NCBI GenBank assembly: GCA_021160845.1
Contig: JAGHBT010000144.1
Coordinates: 1 to 5,340 of the forward strand
Length of the DNA: 5,340 nt
Source: a bacterium
Lineage (GTDB): Bacteria; Krumholzibacteriota; Krumholzibacteriia; Krumholzibacteriales; WJIX01
Direction: 5' to 3'
The translations under genes and the position numbers were made by a program. The notes under the pieces are model-generated. The model saw nothing but the letters and a program-made list of their open reading frames with translations. It was not told the origin of the DNA and ran no database searches. Below, piece by piece: positions 1-5,340 of this stretch. The first letter of the stretch is position 1. The number at the start of each line of letters is the position of its first letter.

Positions 1-11
1 GATAATTGGAG

Positions 12-17
12 TATAAT
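12..17 (+). promoter_or_regulatory. Candidate -10 box for the mltD-like gene
   Basis: A perfect TATAAT hexamer sits 34 bases before the ATG at 52, which would give a leader of roughly 28 bases. The matching -35 region would fall left of the window, so the promoter cannot be completed. A second candidate, TATATTTA at 22-29, is one base short of the Bacteroidetes-type TAnnTTTG -7 element. In AT-rich DNA both matches can occur by chance. Confidence 0.25.
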
Positions 18-51
18 TAACTATATTTACCCTTAAAAGTGAGTAAAACAA

Positions 52-1851
52 ATGAAATGTAAACATTTAATATTCCTAATTCTAATAATGGCGTTTACTG
101 GTCAGGGTTGTATTTTACCCTTTGTCAAAAAGAATAATGAGCAACCATACCCCACTGATAATATCTATCTTACATTTCCAAGTCTAATACGGTACAGGAA
201 TAATTACGACAAAATCTCTTACTTATATTATTTGGGAGACCTGAAAACTACAATAACTTCTTGTGACTCTTTACTAAAAGAAATTACCGAGCTAATGAAT
301 ACCAATCCTGATCAACCTCTGTGTGTTCATCTCGATTTATTAGAAACAAACACGCTTACATTAAGGCAAAAAGCAGTTGATGAAATGTATGAAAAAGATT
401 GGAAGGCTAATGTTGAAGCTCTTCTTGACTCTATAGCGAAGACCCATGTTGTGGAAGAAGAAATAGATATAATCTATAATTGGAAAACTAAACACTGGCT
501 TGATTATTTTCAGGGAGCAGGACGAAACACCTTTCAGAGATGGCTGAACAGAGTTGGGAAATACCGCGATATTATTGAGCCTATTCTCGTGGAAAATGAG
601 GTAAGCCGTGACTTCCTGTATCTTGCCGTAATCGAAAGCGGACTAAATTCAAGTGCTCGTTCTTATGCTAAAGCAGTTGGACCCTGGCAATTTATGGCAG
701 GAACAGGCAGGGCCTTTAATCTTCGGATTAACTGGTGGTTTGATGAACGAAAAGATATAATCGCGTCGACATACGCGGCTGCCCATTACCTGAAACATCT
801 TCACAATCTCTTTGGTGATTGGCAATTAACTCTCGCAGCCTATAACGCCGGACAATATCGGGTAGCATACGCGATGTCCCGTCAAAAAACAAGAGATTAC
901 TGGCATTTGAGATTACCCGATCAAACTCGCTGTTTTGTCCCGAAATTCATGGCTGCCCTCGCTATCGGACGATCTCCTGAAAAATATGGTTTCAGGAAAC
1001 CATCCAATTCTCCTATTAAATTCGACATTATTGAAGTAGAGAGATCTACTGATCTGAGGCTAATTGCTAAAGCGGCTTCCTGTACATACACCACTATAAA
1101 GAAACTTAATCCGGCTATTAAAAGATGGGCCACTCCCCCGGATATGTTAGTCAACTTAAAGGTGCCCAAAGATAAAGGCTTAATAGTGTTAAAGAAACTA
1201 TCTGAAATTAAACCTTCCGAACGGGTTTTCTGGCACAGACATACAATTAAGCGCGGAGAAACTTTATCAACTATAGCGGCACGATATGAAATCTCACAAG
1301 ATGAGTTAGTTAGGATAAACAAAATCAGAAGGCCTCAGTTTATACGGGCGGGAACGATACTTATGGTTCCGGTAAAAGAAATTAACGATAATTTAATTAC
1401 CGCATACCCTTCTTACAAGGATATACCAAAGTTACCCAGTAAAATCAGGATAAGAAAGCGCAAAGCGCCTTCAAGTTACCACGAGGTCATATATATAGTG
1501 AGACCAGGAGATAACCTGGGTAAAATTGCCGATAAATTTGATGTCAAACTCAAAGATTTGAGGTCCTGGAATAATCTTGTATATTCATCTCTTATTAAGT
1601 CCGGCAGGAAATTGACAATTTTTGTTCCCCCTGGTTTTGTAACTCCTGCGAATACCGGTAAAAAAATTAAAATGGTCTATATTGTTAAAAAGGGAGATAC
1701 ACTAGATTCTATCTGCCGAAAATATCATACTTCAATTACGAACATCCTGAAGTGGAATAAAGATATAGTAAAGAACAAAATTTACCCCGGAACCCATATA
1801 ACTATTTTTGTGGAAGCCAATCAAGGTTATTCCACCTTAGACATGAAATAA
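52..1851 (+). CDS. mltD: MltD-like membrane-bound lytic murein transglycosylase with LysM repeats
   Basis: The product (599 aa) should cleave the MurNAc-GlcNAc beta-1,4 bond of peptidoglycan, forming 1,6-anhydro-MurNAc ends, in the periplasm. Residues 1-20 are a signal peptide ending in a weak lipobox (GQGC, Cys20), so a lipoprotein is likely. Residues 21-150 are an N-terminal region I cannot assign. The SLT domain spans about 165-290: catalytic Glu195 in VIESG, GPWQFM at 210-215, NWWFDERKD at 227-235 and AAYNAG at 262-267, the typical MltD series. A degenerate LysM-like stretch (about 325-372) is followed by three clear LysM repeats at about 397-441, 478-526 and 541-587, which bind glycan chains. 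ATG 52 is chosen because an in-frame TGA lies at 40-42 and a weak SD-like GTGAG (39-43) precedes it by 8 bases. The last 7 codons and the stop overlap the convergent glgC gene, beyond the final LysM. The family assignment is firm; the mltD symbol follows from architecture. Confidence 0.93.
   Translation: MKCKHLIFLILIMAFTGQGCILPFVKKNNEQPYPTDNIYLTFPSLIRYRNNYDKISYLYYLGDLKTTITSCDSLLKEITELMNTNPDQPLCVHLDLLETNTLTLRQKAVDEMYEKDWKANVEALLDSIAKTHVVEEEIDIIYNWKTKHWLDYFQGAGRNTFQRWLNRVGKYRDIIEPILVENEVSRDFLYLAVIESGLNSSARSYAKAVGPWQFMAGTGRAFNLRINWWFDERKDIIASTYAAAHYLKHLHNLFGDWQLTLAAYNAGQYRVAYAMSRQKTRDYWHLRLPDQTRCFVPKFMAALAIGRSPEKYGFRKPSNSPIKFDIIEVERSTDLRLIAKAASCTYTTIKKLNPAIKRWATPPDMLVNLKVPKDKGLIVLKKLSEIKPSERVFWHRHTIKRGETLSTIAARYEISQDELVRINKIRRPQFIRAGTILMVPVKEINDNLITAYPSYKDIPKLPSKIRIRKRKAPSSYHEVIYIVRPGDNLGKIADKFDVKLKDLRSWNNLVYSSLIKSGRKLTIFVPPGFVTPANTGKKIKMVYIVKKGDTLDSICRKYHTSITNILKWNKDIVKNKIYPGTHITIFVEANQGYSTLDMK
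1810..1835. other. Imperfect inverted repeat at the convergent gene junction
   Basis: GTGGAA (1810-1815) pairs with TTCCAC (1830-1835). Inside it, GCC (1816-1818) pairs with GGT (1825-1827, one G-U) around a 6-base loop, leaving a 2-base bulge at 1828-1829. It covers the end of mltD and the stop of glgC. It is not a classical intrinsic terminator: no T run follows it on the + strand, and A's follow it on the - strand transcript. Confidence 0.35.
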
Positions 1852-3089
1852 TCTCCATCCTTATAATCTCTGTTATCTATTTCGCCGTTTCGAGGTGAAG
1901 CGGCTAACATACAGTTAGTACCGATTTTAATTCCAGGTGGGACTATGGTTTTCTTTCCTATAAGAGTAATTCCGGAATCGAGATAAGAAGGGATAAGAAC
2001 ATTAACAATACTCTTGTCTCCGTAGCCTATAACAGTTCCTTCTCCAATATAAGAATCCTTATCAATAATTGTGTTTTTGATCCTGGCTTTACGCCCTATT
2101 CTGCATCTATGAAAGATGATTGAATTTTCAACTGTTGCTCCTTTCTCTATTTTAACCCCCGGGGAAATAATTGAAGAAGAAACCTTGCCTTTGATAAAAC
2201 ACCCGCTGGATATCATAGAATCACTTACTGAAGCGCCTTTTTCGATAATCATTGGCAGATTGTCATCAGGTACTGTTAAAATGTTCGAATTACTGTATAG
2301 ATTAAATCCGGATTTGGGATCAAGTAATCCCTGACTTGCCTGGAAATAGCTTTTAATGGTTCCAATATCAAGCCAGTATCCTTTAAATCTATATACCGCC
2401 AATTCTTTAATGGAAGTCAGGTAAGGAATAATGTGGTTGCCGAAATCAAGGTTGTCAAATTTCTTTTTCAGCTTTTTAAGAATTGAGATTAAGAATTTCC
2501 TTTTAAAAAGATAGATACCCATCGATGCAAGATTACTGCTACTCCTTTCAGGTTTTTCTTCAAATTGCGTTACGTTTCCACTTGAATCAACAGTTACTAT
2601 TCCACATTGGCTGACAAGTTCATCAGGAACATTGACAACCCCCATCGTGGCTTTTGCTCCGGAATTTTCATGTAATTTTAAAAATCTCCTGTAATCTTCC
2701 CGATAAACATGATCGCCTGAAAGAACAAGGATATTCTCACAATCCAGTTCCTCCAAAACGGAAAGATTTTGATACATCGCATCGGCTGTTCCACGGTACC
2801 AGTTAGCGCTCTTATAACCCAAACGGGGTTGCAAAAGAGTAAGCCCCCCTTCCCTTCGGTCAAGATCCCAGGGCTTTCCTATTCCAAGGTGCCTTACAAG
2901 GGAATGTGAAATATATTGTGTAAGAACAAAAACGCGTGAAATTCCAGATTTCACACAGTTTGTAAGGGTAAAATCAATTATCCTGTATGTTCCGGCGAAT
3001 GGAACTGCCGGTTTTGCTCTATAGTTAGTCAAAACACTTAATCTTTTACCCTTTCCACCCGCGAGTATGAATGCAACTAAATCAATCAA
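1827..3089 (-). CDS. glgC: Glucose-1-phosphate adenylyltransferase (ADP-glucose pyrophosphorylase), catalytic type
   Basis: The product (420 aa) should make ADP-glucose and pyrophosphate from ATP and glucose-1-phosphate in the cytoplasm, the committed step of bacterial glycogen synthesis. The nucleotidyltransferase domain (about 1-245) shows LAGGKGKRL at 9-17 with Arg16, RAKPAVPF at 24-31 with Lys26, GKPWDLDR at 71-78, WYRGTADA at 97-104, LSGDHVY at 123-129 with the catalytic Asp126, EEKP at 177-180 (Glu178, Lys179 for the sugar phosphate), ASMGIYLF at 188-195 and WLDIGT at 239-244. Residues about 280-400 are hexapeptide repeats of a left-handed beta-helix, the usual GlgC C-terminal domain. 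Length is normal. The start is TTG at 3087-3089: an in-frame TGA at 3120-3122 and the lack of ATG or GTG before LAGG leave no other choice, and GGAGG (3097-3101) stands 7 bases away. It overlaps the stop of the upstream paralogue by 4 bases. PFAGTYR replaces the commoner PFGGKYR. All catalytic residues I can check are present. Confidence 0.95.
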   Translation of the reverse strand: MIDLVAFILAGGKGKRLSVLTNYRAKPAVPFAGTYRIIDFTLTNCVKSGISRVFVLTQYISHSLVRHLGIGKPWDLDRREGGLTLLQPRLGYKSANWYRGTADAMYQNLSVLEELDCENILVLSGDHVYREDYRRFLKLHENSGAKATMGVVNVPDELVSQCGIVTVDSSGNVTQFEEKPERSSSNLASMGIYLFKRKFLISILKKLKKKFDNLDFGNHIIPYLTSIKELAVYRFKGYWLDIGTIKSYFQASQGLLDPKSGFNLYSNSNILTVPDDNLPMIIEKGASVSDSMISSGCFIKGKVSSSIISPGVKIEKGATVENSIIFHRCRIGRKARIKNTIIDKDSYIGEGTVIGYGDKSIVNVLIPSYLDSGITLIGKKTIVPPGIKIGTNCMLAASPRNGEIDNRDYKDGDYFMSKVE

Positions 3090-4261
3090 TTTAGATCCTC
3101 CAAAATCACACGCCCAGGTTCAATTTTGCTTCCTTCAATAATTCTAACACCCTTGGATATCTTGCATCCTTTACCGATAATTGTAATAGCCCGTGGGCCG
3201 GAAGCACCTGAGCAATCTCCGACAAATGCTCTTTCTCCTACATTAACCATTTTGTCTATAATCGCCTTTTTTATTACTGCTTTTCGATTAATCTTGGAAA
3301 AAGAAAATATAATACTGTTTTCTACGAATGCATGATTTGATATATGAACTCCCGGAAACACGATTGAGTTCTCCACCCTTCCCTCAATTTTGCAACCATC
3401 CGCTACAATTGAATTATTAACGCTGCAACTTGAAGAAAATCTTGTAGGCGCGAGCCCAGCACTTCTTGTAAGCATCGGTAATTCTTTATCAAGCATAAAA
3501 GAGTGGTTCTTTAACAATTTCATAGATGTTCGGTAATAAGAAGGTGAGGAACCGATATCCTGCCAGAATGATTTAAATTCGTAACCTGAGACCATTCCAT
3601 CTTTCACCTTTGGTATAAATATGTCAAAAACTAAATCCCGCGTTTCATTGCTAAGAGATTTGATAAGGTATTCCCTGTCAAAAAGATATATTCCAAGAGA
3701 TGCATATTTATAGTTTGACGAACGTGGTTTTTCCTGAAAATCGATAATGTTCCCTTTTTTGTTTAATTTTAACATTCCAAGATGTTGATTGCGGGAAGGT
3801 TTAACCTCTTTATAAACAATTGTAATCGGTTTTGAAGATTTAATATGGTGTCTTATAATATTTTGATAATTCATTGTATAAATTTGATCACCCGACAATA
3901 CAAGTACCAAATCAGCATCCGAATCGCGAATTAAGTCAATATTTTGTACAAGCGCATCGGCAGTTCCCCTGTACCATTGGGCAATCTTTCCGTTATAGGA
4001 AGGTTGCATGATATAAACCCCGCCAATTTTGCGATCCAGATCCCAGGGTTTCCCCATACCAATGTGGTTTATTAATGATTCTGGGCTGAACTGAGCAAGT
4101 ACACAAATATCCTTAATTCCGGAATTCGCGCAATTACTCAAACAAAAATCTATTACGCGGTATCTTCCACCAAACGGAATCGCGGTTTTTGCTCTGTGTC
4201 TCGTAAGAACACCGAGTTCTTTTCCGGAACCACCGGCAAGGATAAAAGAAAGAACTTTCAA
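3086..4261 (-). CDS. Divergent GlgC paralogue, probable regulatory subunit of ADP-glucose pyrophosphorylase
   Basis: The product (391 aa from the second of two adjacent TTG codons) aligns without gaps to the downstream GlgC over about 180 residues (25 of the first 40 identical) and also ends in hexapeptide beta-helix repeats (about 270-385). It keeps RAK (Lys25), PFGGRYRVIDF, GKPWDLDR, WYRGTADA (96-103), LSGDQIY with Asp125, QEKP (Glu177, Lys178) and WQDIGS (Asp235). It differs where GlgC is usually fixed: GxGxRL is GSGKEL (Glu15 for Arg), RAKPA is RAKTA, the Asp of the usual MDY is Asn (MNY), DIGT is DIGS. The loss of this Arg suggests poor or absent catalysis and a modulatory role, as in GlgD or plant large subunits; this is inference. 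An in-frame TGA at 4277-4279 forces a TTG start. The codon at 4261-4259 sits 7 bases from AAGG; the one at 4264 only 4, giving 392 aa. A catalytically active isoform or altered specificity remains possible. Confidence 0.9.
   Translation of the reverse strand: MKVLSFILAGGSGKELGVLTRHRAKTAIPFGGRYRVIDFCLSNCANSGIKDICVLAQFSPESLINHIGMGKPWDLDRKIGGVYIMQPSYNGKIAQWYRGTADALVQNIDLIRDSDADLVLVLSGDQIYTMNYQNIIRHHIKSSKPITIVYKEVKPSRNQHLGMLKLNKKGNIIDFQEKPRSSNYKYASLGIYLFDREYLIKSLSNETRDLVFDIFIPKVKDGMVSGYEFKSFWQDIGSSPSYYRTSMKLLKNHSFMLDKELPMLTRSAGLAPTRFSSSCSVNNSIVADGCKIEGRVENSIVFPGVHISNHAFVENSIIFSFSKINRKAVIKKAIIDKMVNVGERAFVGDCSGASGPRAITIIGKGCKISKGVRIIEGSKIEPGRVILEDLN
3097..3101 (-). promoter_or_regulatory. Shine-Dalgarno site that fixes the TTG start of glgC
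   Basis: On the - strand GGAGG is followed by a 7-base spacer and then TTG (3089-3087). The site lies inside the last codons of the upstream paralogue, whose TGA stop (3088-3086) interlocks with the TTG as TTGA. This arrangement suggests translational coupling of the two subunits. It is the strongest ribosome binding site I see in the window. Confidence 0.8.
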
Positions 4262-4268
4262 CAAGTTA

Positions 4269-4288
4269 CCTTTTTCTCAAAGAAAAAG
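4269..4288 (-). promoter_or_regulatory. Perfect hairpin overlapping the ribosome binding site of the GlgC paralogue
   Basis: In the 39-base gap between the PorV-family gene and the paralogue, the - strand RNA can form an 8-bp perfect stem, CUUUUUCU with AGAAAAAG, around a UUG loop (4288 to 4270). The 3' arm runs into the AAGG Shine-Dalgarno element (4272-4269), so folding would hide it. The stem is AU-rich (two G-C pairs), so it is weak. No U run follows, so it is not an intrinsic terminator. Role inferred: translational tuning, RNA processing, or chance. Confidence 0.45.
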
Positions 4289-4303
4289 TAAGAATAAAAA
4301 TCA

Positions 4304-5340
4304 TTAAAAAGATATCAGCATTGAAACCCTGTGTGTAGTATCAAAAACGTCGTGAATCAATAAAGCGTAATCAAATCCCAAAGATACATTCCAATTCCCA
4401 AAGTCTTCAAGAATAAATCCAGCTCCTGCGGTAGGTCTCCCCATATCCAACCCTCCACGCAAGGCGACAAGTTCCCTAATAAACAGCTCCGCCCCAATAT
4501 GAAAATCAGCGCTTGCTTTTCCCAACCAAAATTGGGAACTTTGTTTTCTGTTGGAAAGTCTGAAATCTCCATCAACAGCTAATAGTAAAACACTATTCAT
4601 ATCTTCAATTCGCAGAGGATATCCTATGCCAACCTTAAGAGCGGGATATATGTACTCTTCCTTCCCTGTACTCCAGCTTATATAAGTACCCGTCGCGTCT
4701 TGAAGTTTCACGCCAAGCATTGCATCCTTCCAAATATCTTTTTTAAGCAAGCCCAGATCTATACCAATACCAAGGCTTGAATAACCAGCAACTTGATCAT
4801 TCCTTATCAGTTTCACTGAAGCACCTAACGATGCAAAATCCATTTGTTGACCATAAGAAAAGAACAACGCATAGTCATTAGCGCTCTCAAACGGATAATC
4901 CTTGTAGTTAAAATTTAGTTTATCACCATCCAACGGTTCATATATTCCATCTCCGTCTACATCATTCATCATACCGGAATTATTCGGTATTACTCTTATA
5001 TCAGGAATACCCAAATGTATGAACGTAACCCCCCAACTTGATCTTCCTCCCTCAATCGGCTTTACTGCAGAAAAATAATTATAATCCAGCAGATTCCCGA
5101 ATCGTTCTGAATGCATAAGGGATATTCCAATATTTTCAGGTTTTGTGGTAAAGTCATAAAAAGATGATATTCCTGCTGGATTCCAATAGGGAGCTGTCGG
5201 GTCGTTTGCTATAGAGACAAACGCGCCGCCCATGGCCATAGCTCGCGCGCCTCCTCCAAGAGCCATAAATTCCCCAGCGTAATTCTCAGCATGCGAATTA
5301 GCAAAAGTTGAAAATATGAATATACAGATTGTCAAAACTC
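4304..5340 (-). CDS. PorV/PorQ-family outer-membrane barrel protein (UPF0164-like), 5' end beyond the window
   Basis: The visible part is at least 343 aa. Numbering from the TTG at 5333-5335, residues 4-11 are a hydrophobic core and SHA (14-16) before ENYAGEF is a good signal peptidase I site. No positive charge precedes the core and the frame stays open to the edge, so the true start is probably outside; I mark the gene partial. Family hallmarks are EFMALGGGARAMAMGGAFVS (22-41), DPTAPYWNPAG (45-55), LQDATGTYISWSTGKEEYIYP (211-231, written here as key block), GAELFIRELVALRGGLD (281-297), TAGAGF (302-307) and FDYALLIHDVFDTTHRVSM toward the end. The chain ends in Phe, as many outer-membrane barrels do. 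Known relatives include PorV, the type IX secretion shuttle, but most are uncharacterised, and no other type IX gene is visible. An acidic DVDGDG loop (125-130) resembles a calcium-binding motif. It is probably co-transcribed with the two GlgC-type genes downstream. Confidence 0.88.
   Translation of the reverse strand, partial: VLTICIFIFSTFANSHAENYAGEFMALGGGARAMAMGGAFVSIANDPTAPYWNPAGISSFYDFTTKPENIGISLMHSERFGNLLDYNYFSAVKPIEGGRSSWGVTFIHLGIPDIRVIPNNSGMMNDVDGDGIYEPLDGDKLNFNYKDYPFESANDYALFFSYGQQMDFASLGASVKLIRNDQVAGYSSLGIGIDLGLLKKDIWKDAMLGVKLQDATGTYISWSTGKEEYIYPALKVGIGYPLRIEDMNSVLLLAVDGDFRLSNRKQSSQFWLGKASADFHIGAELFIRELVALRGGLDMGRPTAGAGFILEDFGNWNVSLGFDYALLIHDVFDTTHRVSMLISF

Noticed and set aside
921..1322. 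Open frame of 133 codons on the - strand
   Set aside because: It lies antisense inside the SLT/LysM coding region of mltD, has no recognisable domain and is best explained as a shadow of a real gene.
2116..2334. Open frame of 72 codons on the + strand
   Set aside because: It is antisense to the beta-helix part of glgC; the translation shows no domain and its hydrophobic pattern mirrors the repeats on the other strand.
2678..2863. Open frame of 61 codons on the - strand within glgC
   Set aside because: It is an alternative frame of the conserved nucleotidyltransferase region, whose motifs are intact in the main frame, so no frameshift or nested gene is needed.
3126..3335. Open frame of 69 codons on the + strand
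   Set aside because: Same situation, antisense to the hexapeptide repeats of the GlgC paralogue.
1827..4264. Recent tandem duplication or assembly duplicate of one glgC gene
   Set aside because: The two proteins differ widely and have different C-terminal ends, so the duplication is old and both genes are real.
4270..4288. Intrinsic terminator between the PorV-family gene and the GlgC paralogue
   Set aside because: The stem is AU-rich and no U tract follows it on the - strand; on the + strand the following bases are also not a T run.
4357..4575. Open frame of 72 codons on the - strand within the PorV-family gene
   Set aside because: It is an alternative frame of a well-conserved barrel region and has no separate start signal that I can see.
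5333..5335. TTG as the true start of the PorV-family gene
   Set aside because: The resulting signal peptide lacks any positive N-terminal charge and the frame stays open to the window edge, so an upstream start outside the window is more likely.

Overview
The window comes from an AT-leaning genome of a Gram-negative bacterium with an outer membrane. Three things point to this: a MltD-type murein lytic transglycosylase with a lipoprotein-like signal peptide, a PorV/PorQ-family (UPF0164-like) outer-membrane barrel protein, and a C-terminal Phe on that barrel. PorV/PorQ-like proteins are typical of the Bacteroidetes/FCB group and related candidate phyla, so such a lineage is the best guess. No 16S rRNA or other marker gene is present, so this remains inference. 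The window is almost wholly coding, with no mobile element, tRNA, rRNA, CRISPR or prophage signal.

Layout: (1) Bases 1-51 are a short leader with a candidate -10 box. (2) Bases 52-1851 on the + strand encode a MltD-like lytic transglycosylase with an SLT catalytic domain, one degenerate LysM-like segment and three clear LysM repeats. (3) On the - strand, reading right to left, lie a PorV/PorQ-family outer-membrane protein (4304 to the right edge, 5' end cut off), a divergent GlgC paralogue (3086-4261) and a canonical GlgC-type ADP-glucose pyrophosphorylase (1827-3089). The gap between the first two is about 40 bases and the two GlgC-type genes overlap by 4 bases, so the three probably form one transcription unit. 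The last gene runs tail-to-tail into mltD with a 25-base overlap.

How the genes work together: the two GlgC-type proteins most likely supply ADP-glucose for glycogen or another alpha-glucan. The upstream paralogue has lost the conserved Arg of the GxGxRL nucleotide-binding loop (Glu instead) and departs from other motif positions, while the downstream one keeps every catalytic residue I can check. This is the pattern expected of a regulatory plus catalytic subunit pair, comparable to Firmicute GlgD/GlgC or plant large/small subunits. Both genes must start at TTG, since in-frame stops lie just upstream and no ATG or GTG is available. The cell-envelope genes on either side have no evident metabolic link to them.

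Most interesting points: the GlgC/GlgC-like heteromer candidate, the TTGA stop/start coupling, and a perfect small hairpin that overlaps the ribosome binding site of the divergent paralogue.
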